Numbered from the stretch's first letter, positions 1 to 9,468 are shown. The stretch: 34,316 nt of DNA from DASQDN01 sp035630195 (GCA_035630195.1 DASQLD010000141.1:1-34316), one strand, 5' to 3'. A program made the numbers and translations. The notes: generated from the sequence alone by a model not told the origin.

Positions 1-867
1 TCCTCTTACGCCTGCTTTTCGATAGTAAGCCTCGCCGTCGTGCCCGACACCGAGGAGGATTTCGTACTCATGAGGAAGTCCCAGACTCTTTAGCCATGCA
101 TGCAGCGCCTCCGCGTCACCCATGGCAATGTCCTTCGTGCCGACCACGAAGCGAACGCGAAGCTCCCCCGTACGCCCGCCGTTTTTCTTCGCCAGCTCAA
201 ACACGTCATCATCGGCCGAGTACCATTGGCTGAGCTTCGCGATCCAGGCTTGCTGCTCGGCGGCGACTCCGGCGAAGTATCCGTCCAGCGGCAATCGCTT
301 GTACGAACCGGCATAGGCGACCACTGATCCGAATAACTCCGGATATTTGAACGCCAGTTTCAGCGCTCCGTTGCCGCCCATGGACATCCCTTCGATCGCT
401 CGGCTGCGCGGCGTTGCCTCCGTCCTATAGGTAGCGTCGATGTGCGGAATCAACTCGTGAATGATCATCGACTCCGGAAGAACGTTTTGCTCTGGCCAGT
501 CGCGATACTCCGTCTTCTTTCCCCCATTCGGGAAGACCATAATCACCGGGCGAGCCTGACCGGAGGAAATCGCTTGCTTCAAATGCTCAGCAATGCGCGC
601 GCCGGAGATTTCGTTTCCTCCCGAGCCATGCAGCCAATAAATCACTGGATACCGGCGACCCGACGTTTCGTAATCGGACGGCAGAAAGATGCTATAGCCG
701 ACATCCCGCTTCATTCGCTGACTATGAAGGGTGCGGTGCTGAAGGGTCGTCGACCATCCGGCCTTCGGAATGTTTACCCAATCGACCGAGAACTCCAGAG
801 GCTGCCGCTCGGCTAGAAGCGTGATGGCTGCGCCAAGAGCGATGACAATCGTGCGCGCCGATGTCAT
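1..867 (-). CDS. Secreted alpha/beta-hydrolase esterase (esterase D / FrmB-like), 3' end cut by window
   Basis: The frame is open from an ATG at 867 to the window edge, giving 289 codons without a stop. Residues 1-19 are hydrophobic and look like a signal peptide. An oxyanion-type LHGSGG lies near residue 80, and the nucleophile elbow G-M-S-M-G-G puts the catalytic Ser at about 162. GVGHDGE near the C-terminal end could supply the catalytic His. This is the layout of the esterase D / S-formylglutathione-hydrolase-like family, whose extracytoplasmic members include feruloyl and acetyl-xylan esterases. Its start overlaps the stop of the DUF1501 gene (TGATG), so it is probably translationally coupled as the last visible gene of the minus-strand operon. 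Removing ester decorations from a glycan is an inference from context; the substrate is unknown. Confidence 0.85.
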   Translation of the reverse strand, partial: MTSARTIVIALGAAITLLAERQPLEFSVDWVNIPKAGWSTTLQHRTLHSQRMKRDVGYSIFLPSDYETSGRRYPVIYWLHGSGGNEISGARIAEHLKQAISSGQARPVIMVFPNGGKKTEYRDWPEQNVLPESMIIHELIPHIDATYRTEATPRSRAIEGMSMGGNGALKLAFKYPELFGSVVAYAGSYKRLPLDGYFAGVAAEQQAWIAKLSQWYSADDDVFELAKKNGGRTGELRVRFVVGTKDIAMGDAEALHAWLKSLGLPHEYEILLGVGHDGEAYYRKAGVRG

Positions 868-2153
868 CACGAGTAAAGAAACTTCAAGGGCTTCGCTCCG
901 TCGCCGGCAAGTTTCGTGGGCCGGCCGAGAGGATTGGTGTATTCCTTGTTGTAATCGACTCCAAGCTTGTCGTATATGGTCGCGGTGAAATCCAGGATCT
1001 CCACCGGATCCTTCGCTACGTAAGCTCCGTCGTTGTCTGTCTCGCCCCAAACCTGACCGCCCGGCACACCTGCGCCTGCCATAACCAGGGAGAATGCATT
1101 CGCCCAATGGTCGCGTCCACCGTTTCCGTTGATTTCCGGTGTGCGGCCGAACTCGCCCGTCGCGATGACCAGAGTCTTGCTCAGCATGCCGCGCGAATCG
1201 AGATCCTCGATCAACGTTGCAAGCGCGTTGTCCAATTCCGGAAGAAATGTATCGGTCAGCAAGGGGAAAATGTTCGCGTGGTGGTCCCAGGTGTTAAACC
1301 CGCGAGAGATCGTGACATAGCGAACACCGGCTTCCACCAGTCGCCGGCCCAAAAGAGCTCCCTGTCCTATGGAGGTGCGCCCATACGCCTCTCTAAGTTT
1401 CTCGGGCTCTTCTCCGATCTGGAACGCCTTCTTCGCGCGAGCCGATTGCATCAACCCGAAACTCGTCTGGTAATACGAGTTCATGTTCTCGATCACGCGC
1501 TGCGAGTCGTACTGCCGGAACTTCTCATCCGCAAGCGCCAGCAGCGAACGGCGCCGGTCCATCCGCGCCCAATCCACCCCGAGCGGCAACTCGAGATCGC
1601 GAACCGTAAACTTGTCGGTATTCGGATTACCCGCGTCGAATGGATTGAAGCGAGGCTCCAGATATCCAGCGCCTTCCCAATATCCCGTCGATCCCGGAAC
1701 CGAGAAGAAAGCTGGAAGCTCATTCCGAGGTCCGAGCTCTTTGCTGACCACCGATCCGATGCAAGGATGCGTGATGCTCGAAAGCGGCAGGTGGCCGCTT
1801 AAGATCAAGCCGCACGCAGGCACATGAACCGGTGTCTTGTGGGTCATCGAGCGGATGATGGTGTACTTATGCGCCAGCTTGGCGCATCGCGGCAAATGCT
1901 CGGTTACCCGCACGCCGGGAACACTGGTCGGAATCTCTTTGAACTTACTCCGGAACTCGGGCTTCGAGTTCGGTTTCGGATCGAAAGTATCCATCTGGCT
2001 CATACCGCCGGTAAGGAATAGATGGATGACGGAGATATCGTCGCCGCGTTTCGCATCGGCTATGGCGCGTTGCGCCAGAACATCTCCCATCGTGATCCAA
2101 CGGAACGCGGCAAGCGAACCGATCTTGATAAATGAGCGCCAATCGAAATCCAT
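867..2153 (-). CDS. DUF1501 family protein
   Basis: About 428 residues, family-typical. The N-terminus (W-R-S-F-I-K-I-G-S-L) resembles the Tat-like leader usual in DUF1501 proteins but has lost the second Arg. Further in are H-L-F-L-T-G-G-M-S-Q-M-D-T-F-D and a late GEFGRTPEING stretch, both hallmarks of this family, which is related to the sulfatase/alkaline-phosphatase fold. I chose the ATG at 2153 because GGGGGT lies about seven bases upstream; the frame also extends six codons to a TTG at 2171. DUF1501 genes normally sit beside DUF1549/DUF1553 genes, as here, 18 bases downstream. The pair is widespread in Planctomycetes and Acidobacteria and is generally tied to surface polysaccharide or sulfated-glycan handling, but the biochemistry is not established. 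Confidence 0.9.
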   Translation of the reverse strand: MDFDWRSFIKIGSLAAFRWITMGDVLAQRAIADAKRGDDISVIHLFLTGGMSQMDTFDPKPNSKPEFRSKFKEIPTSVPGVRVTEHLPRCAKLAHKYTIIRSMTHKTPVHVPACGLILSGHLPLSSITHPCIGSVVSKELGPRNELPAFFSVPGSTGYWEGAGYLEPRFNPFDAGNPNTDKFTVRDLELPLGVDWARMDRRRSLLALADEKFRQYDSQRVIENMNSYYQTSFGLMQSARAKKAFQIGEEPEKLREAYGRTSIGQGALLGRRLVEAGVRYVTISRGFNTWDHHANIFPLLTDTFLPELDNALATLIEDLDSRGMLSKTLVIATGEFGRTPEINGNGGRDHWANAFSLVMAGAGVPGGQVWGETDNDGAYVAKDPVEILDFTATIYDKLGVDYNKEYTNPLGRPTKLAGDGAKPLKFLYS

Positions 2154-2171
2154 ACTTGACCCCCGTTCCAA

Positions 2172-4331
2172 TTAATGATGGAACAGAAACTCCTTCGAGT
2201 TAAAGATCGCCCACATAAGGTCCTCGAATGTACCGCGCCGCGACTCTTTTGTAACGGAGCCGCTCTGAATCGGCTCTAACGCTGCCACGATTTCGTCATT
2301 GTGAGGCTTGCGGCTCAGCGCCGCAAGATAGAGTTTCGACACGATGTCACGATCCGACAAACTGCTGTCGTCAAGCCATGCGTCGAGATTGCCGCCTGTC
2401 GTTGTAATCTGTCGCTGCATCGTGTCCCCACTTACCAAATGCATTACTTGCGCGACACTCGGCTTCGTATCGCGTTCGCAGATCACTTCGCGCAGGTCGT
2501 TCCGGCCGAATACCTTCATCATGTAATGTGGCTTCATGAACGGCAGTACCGGGATACTCATAGCCCGTTTGCCGAGCGGCATGCTGGGAAATTTCTCCGG
2601 GATTCCGGTGACCAGCGACATCGAGTCAAGGATCTGCTCCGACGTCAAGCGGCGCGTCAGGAAATGCGAGTAGTTCACCTGATCCCCCCGATTCGTGTCA
2701 TTCGTCACCGACGATAGTTGATACACGCGCGAATTGAGAATCTGACGCTCGAGATGCTTCAAGCTATAGCCGTTCTTTACAAACTCGGCTGCCAAGGCAT
2801 CCAGGAGAGGTTCGTTCGTCGACGGATTCGTAACCCGGAAGTCGTCGACAGGTTCTACAAGACCGCGTCCCATAAAGAACTTCCAAATGCGATTGACCGT
2901 AGCGCGCGCAAAGTATGGGTTCCGGGGATTCGTCACCCACACCGCAAGCTTCTCGCGAACATCCTCATTCGGCCGTACCGGCTCCGTGTCTCCATCAAAG
3001 TACTTCGGAGTAACGGGCCTCTGTGTCTTCGGATGAAGCAGGTCGCCCGATTCCCTTAGGTATGTCCCATTGTGATTGTTCAGGTACATGTCCTTGCGGC
3101 TGACGCGCGCAAAGAACGCGGCGAACCCGTAGAAGTCGTCTTGAGACCACTTTTCGAACGGATGGTTATGACACCGGGCGCACTCGATTTGTAAGCCTAA
3201 AAGTAACTGGCTGACATTCGTACCCGACTCCTCCGGCGTGATCTCGCGGCTCACGAAGTAGAAGTTCGAGATGCCTTCGAAATCGTGACGGCCTTGGCTG
3301 ACGAGCATCTGTCGAACCATCTCGTCATACGGAACATCTTTCTTCACCTGATCCCGGAACCATCGGCCGTATGCGCCGCCGCCCTTTTGCCCCGCTTCGT
3401 TATAGCCGGCGCGGTACATGTCGGCAAACCGCATTGCCCAGGTGTCAGCCCGCTCAGGCCGATCGAGTAACTGATCGATAAGTGCCACCCGTTTGTCGGC
3501 TCGCGTCGAACTAAGAAATGACGTAACTTCCGCAAGCGTCGGCGCATGACCGACTGTGTCGAGATACACACGGCGGATGAACTCTTCATCCGTGGAAAGG
3601 TCCGACGGAATTACGTTAATCCGTTTCAGCTTGGCGAAAACATGCTTGTCGATATAATTCGTCTCCCGCACCGCCGGATAGTTCGCCATGGGACGATCCT
3701 TCACCACCAACACGGGAACCGCGGCTGCCTGACCCATCGTGCGAGCCATAATTGCCGTCTCACCCGGGATCTCCGCCTTCACTGCTCCTAAGTTGGTCAC
3801 CGAAGCGATGGCCGCGATATTCGAGCTGTATCGTACGATATTGGTGAGATCGCGAACCGAGCCATCGCTGTATTCCCCGGCTGCGACGAGCTGAAGCGTA
3901 CTGCCAATACCCGTCAGGCGGTATTCGGGAGGATAAACCGCAAGCTTTCGAAGTCGAGCCTGGCCCGGCGCGTCATATTGAGCGCCTTCCGTCAGCCAGT
4001 CAAGCATCAACTTGTATTCCGGTGAGCCCACTTTAAATCGGGGCCCGCCACCATGCGCGACTTGCATCGTGGGCTTCAACAGCACCAGGCTCTTCGCCGG
4101 ATCGTCCCGGTTGATCCTTCGCCCTTCGGAGTTCTTCGTGATCGCGTCGTAGTCGAGTTCCGGATCGCTGCCGAACAACGACAATTTGAAACCCTTTTGT
4201 CCACGCACGGAGCCATGACAATTCGAGTTTGCGCAATCCGCCTTCGTAAAAATCGGAACGATGTCGTTGATGAAGCTCAACTCGTGACGACGCTCGGGTA
4301 GAACTTCCACGGGAGCCTTAAGGCAACCCCC
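2172..4331 (-). CDS. DUF1549/DUF1553 cytochrome-like protein, main part (downstream of a frameshift)
   Basis: This frame carries nearly all of the protein. A c-type heme-like site C-A-N-S-N-C-H-G (C-x4-CH) lies near its start, followed by a Big_2-like Ig stretch (YSSNIAAIASV). The DUF1549 part has RRVYLDTVGHAPT, and a second site CARCHNHPFEKW (CxxCH) follows. The DUF1553 part has NPYFARATVNRIWKFFMGRG and LTSEQILDS and runs to the TAA at 2172. There is no credible start in this frame: it opens at a GTG at 4427 inside unrelated-looking sequence. Reading flows naturally from the overlapping frame at 4277-4609 if one base is restored, most simply in the C5 run at 4327-4331. The joined protein would be about 812 residues, normal for the family. 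It is probably an exported partner of the DUF1501 protein. Confidence 0.88.
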   Translation of the reverse strand, partial: GGCLKAPVEVLPERRHELSFINDIVPIFTKADCANSNCHGSVRGQKGFKLSLFGSDPELDYDAITKNSEGRRINRDDPAKSLVLLKPTMQVAHGGGPRFKVGSPEYKLMLDWLTEGAQYDAPGQARLRKLAVYPPEYRLTGIGSTLQLVAAGEYSDGSVRDLTNIVRYSSNIAAIASVTNLGAVKAEIPGETAIMARTMGQAAAVPVLVVKDRPMANYPAVRETNYIDKHVFAKLKRINVIPSDLSTDEEFIRRVYLDTVGHAPTLAEVTSFLSSTRADKRVALIDQLLDRPERADTWAMRFADMYRAGYNEAGQKGGGAYGRWFRDQVKKDVPYDEMVRQMLVSQGRHDFEGISNFYFVSREITPEESGTNVSQLLLGLQIECARCHNHPFEKWSQDDFYGFAAFFARVSRKDMYLNNHNGTYLRESGDLLHPKTQRPVTPKYFDGDTEPVRPNEDVREKLAVWVTNPRNPYFARATVNRIWKFFMGRGLVEPVDDFRVTNPSTNEPLLDALAAEFVKNGYSLKHLERQILNSRVYQLSSVTNDTNRGDQVNYSHFLTRRLTSEQILDSMSLVTGIPEKFPSMPLGKRAMSIPVLPFMKPHYMMKVFGRNDLREVICERDTKPSVAQVMHLVSGDTMQRQITTTGGNLDAWLDDSSLSDRDIVSKLYLAALSRKPHNDEIVAALEPIQSGSVTKESRRGTFEDLMWAIFNSKEFLFHH

Positions 4332-4609
4332 TCGAAGTTCGCCACCAGTTCTCCGGATCCCTGCTTCAAAGCCGTAAGAGTTCGAGTACCTGCCATCGCC
4401 GCAGAGGACGGCGCGCTGTAGCTCCACTTGGCATCGGAAGTGACTTCTCGCGTGACCCCCTCCGAATCGGTCGCCACCAGCAAAACCATCTGGCTCTCGC
4501 CGGCATGGACGCGGATTTCAGATGGGTACAGTTTCAAGCTTACCGTAGCCGCTGCCGAAGTCGCCGCTACAGCAAGCATCACCGAAACCGGCGCAAAGAG
4601 TTTTCTCAT
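4277..4609 (-). CDS. DUF1549/DUF1553 protein, N-terminal part (before the frameshift)
   Basis: The ATG at 4609 overlaps the stop of the PPC-domain gene (ATGA), a typical coupled start. Residues 1-22 form a clear signal peptide (MRKLFAPVSVMLAVAATSAAA). An Ig-like (Big_2 type) segment follows, with LYPSEIRVHAGESQ and VTREVTSDAKW. The frame then runs out of family-like sequence at about residue 95 and stops at 4277. The expected continuation (LKAPVEVLPERRHELSF) is in the -1 frame. Alone this would be a 110-residue secreted stub. I read it as the 5' part of the gene at 2172-4331, split by a one-base loss. Confidence 0.75.
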   Translation of the reverse strand: MRKLFAPVSVMLAVAATSAAATVSLKLYPSEIRVHAGESQMVLLVATDSEGVTREVTSDAKWSYSAPSSAAMAGTRTLTALKQGSGELVANFEGVALRLPWKFYPSVVTS

Positions 4610-6696
4610 GGCTGCTTGTCCGCCTCTTTATCTATTGTTGCCTGAACCATGACCGGAGCCGATTCGCCGAGGACTTGGCCATCCGCGCCGACAGCCTGAA
4701 CAACCAGGCGCGCGGATTCTGCGTCTTGAGAAATGGCGACCGGCAACTTCGCATTCCGGGCCGTTTCCGGGACTTCCACCTCCGCAGGCTTCACACCCCT
4801 GCCGCTTGCGCGCAGCTTTATCGGTCCCGACTTCGCGTCTCCAAACCGCCGCACGTTCACAGTCACTGGCGTTTCCTTTCCGGCGTCCAAATGGATCCGG
4901 TCACTCATCGAGAGCAGCACTTTCGGCGCGGTGGCGATTGTCATCTCGGATTTCTGTATCTGCATCGGGCCGTACGTGTGTCCCGCGGCGGCATGCTCGT
5001 ACCGCACTATGGCCGTATGTTCAACAGTGGTCCCGTTCATCACGCCTCGACCTTTAACCAGAAACTCCGACCGCCCAGGCTGGCCGTTCGATGCGCGAAC
5101 GGGCAACAGAACGATCGTTCCATCTACCTCGCGGTCGACGCCGCACGTATCTTTTACGATCGTGTTCTTGGGCTCAGCGGTTCGCTTCTCCGTGACCACG
5201 CCTTCGGGCAAACCCTCCAGCCAGACATCGACCGGCGAAGTCCAATCCGCCCGGCGCCGCACTCGCACTTGAATCGTATCTTCTTGCCCCATGTACAGCG
5301 TCTTTGTCGGCTCGCGCAGTTCCACGATGAACTCGGGTGGCCTTCGTTCTACGGTTAACCGGTAGACCAACTGTTCTCCGCCCCGGTACATCCCATCGCG
5401 TACCGCAACCACATACATTCCGTCTTTTGCAAACCGGTAGCTCAAGTCGTGATCGAGTTGATACTCGTCGGACCGCTCATCGGCTCCAGGGTCGTCGGCA
5501 AACGCCAATTTCGCCCCAGTACTGTCAAATAGCGTTACCGTCGGATCCAGGTGATACCCGAGTTTCATCGACTGTGCGCCGAATACGAATGTTTCTCCTG
5601 CGTGCGCGGCAAATCGGAAATAATGTGACGCTCGCGGCTGTTCGATCGCGCCATTGATAACCGTAGACGGCCGGACTTCCAATGCTTTCGAAAAATCTAT
5701 AGGTGGCGTGGCGACAGTGATCTCTGGGAGCGGAGATACCTGCATCACTGTCGGTATGACAATCTCCCGGCCCTTACTTCGCGCGTGGAGCTTGTAACTG
5801 CCCGGAGCGACATCGGCAGGCGTACGAAAACGAACCCGCGCCTGCTTACTGCTCTTGCCTAGGATCTCTCCGCGCAGCGTCCCATCGCCCAGCACGACTT
5901 CATCCAATTGATCGAGATGAACGCCGGTCAGAGTGACTACCGTAGGCTGCTTAGTTCCCAGTCCCGCGGGCATCGCTCTTCGCACATAAGGCAGCCGTCC
6001 CACCGATAACCTGTAATCGGCTGTAGGACCGCCGCCGAGCGAACCAACACGTACAACGTACGAGCCGCTTTTCTCAAACGTGTACTCCAAATGCGGATCG
6101 CCGAAGATAGTGACATCATCCACCCACGCGAGTTCTTCTCCGCGCTCATCGAGAATCGCGAGGTCAGCATCCAGACGCGACCCGTGACGTGTTGCCGAAA
6201 CATCGAATACCAGCGTCTCTCCAGCCTCCGCCTTGAAGCCAAAGTGGTCCCAATCCTCGTCCGCGATAATCCCCTTTACCAATACCGGAAGCGAGATAGG
6301 CTGGGGCTTCCGGTAATCATCGTTCTTTTCCGTCTCGCGAATTTCCGGCAGGGCCCCAATATCGAAAACGCCCACGTAAACCCCGCGTCCGGTAGTCAGC
6401 CGGAAATCGCGGCGGCCTGTCTCCGCAGTCGCGTCAACAGTCACTCGGATACCCAACTTCGATGCCGAAGCCGACAGGATTTCCGCCGTAACGCCCTTTC
6501 CCGCAAACTGGACGGAGGCAGTGTCGTGCAGGTTCTGCCCGCTGAGCTCTACTTCGGCGACGGAACCGCGTTGCGCTCCATGTGGAAAAATGCCCGCTAC
6601 CTTTGGCGCAGGCGAGGGAAGATCCGGATCGACAGCCGGGAAGCTGCAGACAACGGACCCGAGAATTCCGAACGTAATTGCTAGGAAGTGCCGCAC
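4606..6696 (-). CDS. Secreted PPC-domain (pre-peptidase C-terminal) protein with IPT/TIG-like repeats
   Basis: About 696 residues. I prefer the GTG at 6696 because a GGAG lies seven bases upstream and the protein then opens with a signal peptide (MRHFLAITFGILGSVVC); the frame could reach a TTG at 6717. An IPT/TIG-like segment (VAGIFPHGAQRGSVAEVELSG) leads into a PPC domain near 130-240 (EDWDHFGFKAEAGETLVFDV, then YTFEKSGSYVVRVGSLGGG). A second IPT-like stretch and a second PPC domain near 345-450 (ASHYFRFAAHAGETFVFGAQ) follow, then beta-rich Ig-like sequence to the end. There are no catalytic motifs; this is a beta-sandwich, probably carbohydrate- or partner-binding, extracytoplasmic protein. 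PPC proteins commonly accompany DUF1501/DUF1549 pairs. It starts one base after the MFS stop. Confidence 0.85.
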   Translation of the reverse strand: MRHFLAITFGILGSVVCSFPAVDPDLPSPAPKVAGIFPHGAQRGSVAEVELSGQNLHDTASVQFAGKGVTAEILSASASKLGIRVTVDATAETGRRDFRLTTGRGVYVGVFDIGALPEIRETEKNDDYRKPQPISLPVLVKGIIADEDWDHFGFKAEAGETLVFDVSATRHGSRLDADLAILDERGEELAWVDDVTIFGDPHLEYTFEKSGSYVVRVGSLGGGPTADYRLSVGRLPYVRRAMPAGLGTKQPTVVTLTGVHLDQLDEVVLGDGTLRGEILGKSSKQARVRFRTPADVAPGSYKLHARSKGREIVIPTVMQVSPLPEITVATPPIDFSKALEVRPSTVINGAIEQPRASHYFRFAAHAGETFVFGAQSMKLGYHLDPTVTLFDSTGAKLAFADDPGADERSDEYQLDHDLSYRFAKDGMYVVAVRDGMYRGGEQLVYRLTVERRPPEFIVELREPTKTLYMGQEDTIQVRVRRRADWTSPVDVWLEGLPEGVVTEKRTAEPKNTIVKDTCGVDREVDGTIVLLPVRASNGQPGRSEFLVKGRGVMNGTTVEHTAIVRYEHAAAGHTYGPMQIQKSEMTIATAPKVLLSMSDRIHLDAGKETPVTVNVRRFGDAKSGPIKLRASGRGVKPAEVEVPETARNAKLPVAISQDAESARLVVQAVGADGQVLGESAPVMVQATIDKEADKQP

Positions 6697-6697
6697 A

Positions 6698-7984
6698 TCA
6701 GGACTCCACGACACCAACGGCCGCGGGCAGCGAGGCTGACTTCTGCGGCCGAGGGTTCACAAATAGCCACAATACCGTGGCGATCAACGTTGTTCCAACA
6801 CTGAGCAGGAGCACATAGTCCCAGTTATTTGATTTAAGCAGGACCCATCCCATCAGCGCTGGAGAAGCGAATGCGGCGCAGTTGGAAGCAGCGTTCATCA
6901 AACCAGCCACTGCCCCGCCCGCAGCCCCGCCGATGTCGGTGGCCGATGACCACGCGGCACCCAGGTAAAAATCCACCGCGCCCGCCGCCAAACCCATAAG
7001 CAGAGCCGCCGTCGATGCCGTCTGGCACCAGATCCCGCTCGACATCAAGGCAGCCCCCGCAAACAATGACACCAACCCGACCACGGTTCTTGCGTAGCGA
7101 TGATCCGTCCGCCGGCCAATCCAATCCGTCAGTAGTCCGCCGGTCCAATTCGCGAAAAGCCCCACCAGGAACGGAAGACTCGCGTACATCGAGGATTCCG
7201 TCATCGACATGCCGCGACGCTCCCGCAAATAGGTCGGAAACCATGTGGCATAGAACTGCCATAAAAAGGTAGCTCCGAAGGCAACACCCAACAAACACCA
7301 CAGTCGCTGGGAACGGAGTAACTGCTTCCAATTCGTTTTCGCGCCACTTTCATGAGCAGCCACCGCGTGCTCTTTCAGCCGGTCCAGTTCCGCTTGCGTG
7401 ATGCTCGGATGCTGCTCCGGCGTGTCGCGATACCACCAGAACCAAAGCGCCGTCCCCACAAGTCCAACGACGCCGAAAACAACGAATGGCACCCGCCACC
7501 CATAGTGAAACAGGAGAAAGCCGGCGATTGGAGGTGTTATCGCGCCCCCAAATCGTCCACCGCCGAGGAATGCGCCGAAAGACGTCGCTCTTTCGTTGAT
7601 GGGAACCCACCGGTTGAATGCGGACCTGACCGAGGGTGACAGCGCCGCCTCCAACGCGCCAAAGGTAAATCGCACCAGGAGCAGCGAAGTCAAATTCCAC
7701 ACCAGGGCCGTCAGTCCCGTGAAGATGGACCAGAAGAATACAGCGAAGCTCACGATGAATCGCGATCCATGGCGATCGGCTGCTAATCCCCAGGGTGTTT
7801 GCCCCAGAAAATAGGACAAGCTGAAAATGCTGTAAACCAGCCCCATCTCGGCTTGGTTGAAGTTGAAAGTCTTGCTGATCTCCGGACCAAGAATCGCAAT
7901 GCAGACGCGATCTGTGTAACAAACTGCGTTTATCAGCAGCGCAAGCAGGACGATCCTATGGCGGACAGCAAGACGCCCCATCAT
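6698..7984 (-). CDS. MFS transporter, ACS (anion:cation symporter)-like, hexuronate/sugar-acid type
   Basis: 428 residues with about twelve hydrophobic helices. N-terminal VCYTDRVCIAILGPEISKTF and the loop-2/3 region LGQTPWGLAADRHGSR match the ACS branch of the major facilitator superfamily, which includes hexuronate, glucarate/galactonate and phthalate permeases. A central charged loop (YRDTPEQHPSITQAELDRLKEH) separates the two six-helix halves, and the second half has the repeat motif GLLTDWIGRRTDHRYAR. The ATG at 7984 overlaps the M81 stop (ATGA). It is probably the inner-membrane importer for the sugar acid or other carboxylated product made by this locus. The substrate class is inferred from subfamily resemblance and the neighbouring mannonate-dehydratase-like genes. 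Confidence 0.9.
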   Translation of the reverse strand: MMGRLAVRHRIVLLALLINAVCYTDRVCIAILGPEISKTFNFNQAEMGLVYSIFSLSYFLGQTPWGLAADRHGSRFIVSFAVFFWSIFTGLTALVWNLTSLLLVRFTFGALEAALSPSVRSAFNRWVPINERATSFGAFLGGGRFGGAITPPIAGFLLFHYGWRVPFVVFGVVGLVGTALWFWWYRDTPEQHPSITQAELDRLKEHAVAAHESGAKTNWKQLLRSQRLWCLLGVAFGATFLWQFYATWFPTYLRERRGMSMTESSMYASLPFLVGLFANWTGGLLTDWIGRRTDHRYARTVVGLVSLFAGAALMSSGIWCQTASTAALLMGLAAGAVDFYLGAAWSSATDIGGAAGGAVAGLMNAASNCAAFASPALMGWVLLKSNNWDYVLLLSVGTTLIATVLWLFVNPRPQKSASLPAAVGVVES

Positions 7985-9116
7985 GAGGAAAGGTCCTGTG
8001 GCGTCGGCGTATCTCGGTCGAAGGGGTACATCGGACGTGGAATACGTTTGTACGGCAGCGTCTCGAATTTGGCTGTGCTCACGCCCGGTGTGTCGACCAG
8101 GAAGATCTTCTTCGCAATCGGCTCGTACTCGGAACGAAACCCGGCCGGGGACTTCACGACAACGATCCTGCAGTACAGAGGATCGATTCCGTGACTGCGG
8201 AACAGCTCCGGATCGACGGTCATTGCGGAACGCTCGGCAAGCAAGATCTTAACCCCGCCGGCTTCAATCACTGCCGCTCTTCCCATGCTCGTCGTGATTC
8301 CCGTGTTATATCCTCGGGCGCGCGCCGTCCAGCGGCCATCCGACAACAGTTTTACGTAGCCCTTAACCTTGACTGGCTTCGAATGCTTTCGGTCAAACGA
8401 TCCGCCGAGGCGTCTCTGAATTGTCGCCCCCACGCCGGCGCGAAACGCCGCGTCAACGGACTCGGGGTCCACAAGAAAAATCGCCGCAGGACCGTCGAGC
8501 GGAGCATCCATCAGATGCTTCAAAACACCAGTGCTATCCCCCGGCGATCCGGAGCCAGTGCTGTCGGAAGACTCCGACAAAACGACCGGCCCTCCCTTCA
8601 CTCGGAGAGCGCTCGAGATGGCTTCCGCCGGTGGCGTAAGCCGCACCTCGAACTGTTCCTTCTGGTTCCAGAGCCTCTTAGCGAGTTCGTCTGCGTACTT
8701 CTGCGCCTTGCCGGCGTTGCCATCCACGACCGCAACCGTGGCGCAGCCCATCTCCTTGATGTCGAGCCAGGGCTGTACGGGAAAGATAGATAGCGCAAGA
8801 GCTTGCTCGGCCTCTTCCCGAACCTGTGCCGCGCGGATCAACCTGCTCATCGGGCCGCGATGCGTAGAGCAGTTTTCGGGCGGAATGATCAAGGGCAGCT
8901 TTCGATATGCCATTACCGGCTTGATTTCCCCGCGTAACGTACGCAGCAGAATCCGGGCCGCCTTCTGCCCAATCTCATACATATCGACGTGCGGATATGT
9001 GTGGTATCCGGCGATGAAGTTCGCATGGCGAACCATCGCTGCAGTGATGTTCGCGTGCAAATCGAGCGTAACGCCTAAAGGCTTGTCCGGACCCAGCCGC
9101 GCACGCTGCGCGGCCA
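7981..9116 (-). CDS. M81 (MlrC-like) metallo-hydrolase, main part (downstream of a frameshift)
   Basis: This frame contains the metal-binding core L-D-L-H-A-N-I-T, then GYHTYPHVDMYEIG, both strongly conserved in M81 / DUF1485 proteins (microcystinase C and relatives). Further in are SSDSTGSGSPGDST and a C-terminal MlrC domain (VVVKSPAGFRSEYEPIAKKI). Upstream of about 9116 the frame reads unlike the family; the proper N-terminus is in the +1-shifted frame at 8975-9466. Joining them by dropping one base near 9112-9117 gives about 494 residues, normal for the family. MlrC cleaves peptide bonds of linear microcystin fragments, but most M81 genes sit in catabolic loci with no toxin link. Hydrolysis of an amide or peptide-like bond in the locus substrate is the likely role. 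Its stop overlaps the MFS start. Confidence 0.85.
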
Positions 9117-9466
9117 AGCAGCGCGCCTTCAACATCGTCCTCACCCTCGGCCGTCTGCGCCCCGTGCATGGCAAACAGCAAAGCGTCGATCTCCGCTTTC
9201 GCAAGTTCCTTTTCAAAGCGATCCGCCAGTTTGGCGAAGTCAGATCGCAACAGCCGGTTCGCCGTGATCGCCCACGCCGCGCAGATGGGTACGATCGTCG
9301 CGCGAGCGTCGGACAGCACGCGAATGAATCCGCCCATCTCCGTCAGCTTGCCCGTGTGCCGTTCGAGGACAGCTTGCCCGAATACCGGATTGAAATCCTC
9401 GTACTTTGTGAAGACAGGAGAGAAAGTGTTGCTCTCCTGCAAAATGGATGCGATGCCGATTCGCAC
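8975..9466 (-). CDS. M81 (MlrC-like) metallo-hydrolase, N-terminal part (before the frameshift)
   Basis: Starts at a GTG at 9466 to give MRIGIASILQESNTFSPV, which matches the family N-terminus (R-I-A/G-I-A-x-I-x-x-E-S-N-T-F); a TTG at 9475 is an alternative. Family-like sequence continues through LLFAMHGAQTAEGEDDVEGALL, where the G-A-x-x-x-E-G-x-D-D-x-E-G pattern is characteristic, and then becomes nonsense to the stop at 8975. The continuation LAAQRARLGPDKPLG is one base out of frame. It begins three bases before the Oar transporter's stop codon region, so it is probably in the same transcript. Confidence 0.78.
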   Translation of the reverse strand: MRIGIASILQESNTFSPVFTKYEDFNPVFGQAVLERHTGKLTEMGGFIRVLSDARATIVPICAAWAITANRLLRSDFAKLADRFEKELAKAEIDALLFAMHGAQTAEGEDDVEGALLGRAACAAGSGQAFRRYARFAREHHCSDGSPCELHRRIPHISARRYV

Positions 9467-9468
9467 GT

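Noticed and set aside
861..1802. Long plus-strand frame opposite the DUF1501 gene, and similar long antisense frames at 8531-9472 and 27906-28901
   Set aside because: They are rich in Arg, Ser and Pro with no family-like motifs and lie entirely opposite or in another frame of well-supported genes. GC-rich codon structure explains them.
4310..4340. Programmed -1 frameshifting in the DUF1549/DUF1553 gene at the G run
   Set aside because: The codons GGG-GTT do not re-pair in the -1 frame (no X-XXY-YYZ slippery heptamer), and four other large genes show similar breaks, so indels or errors explain it better.
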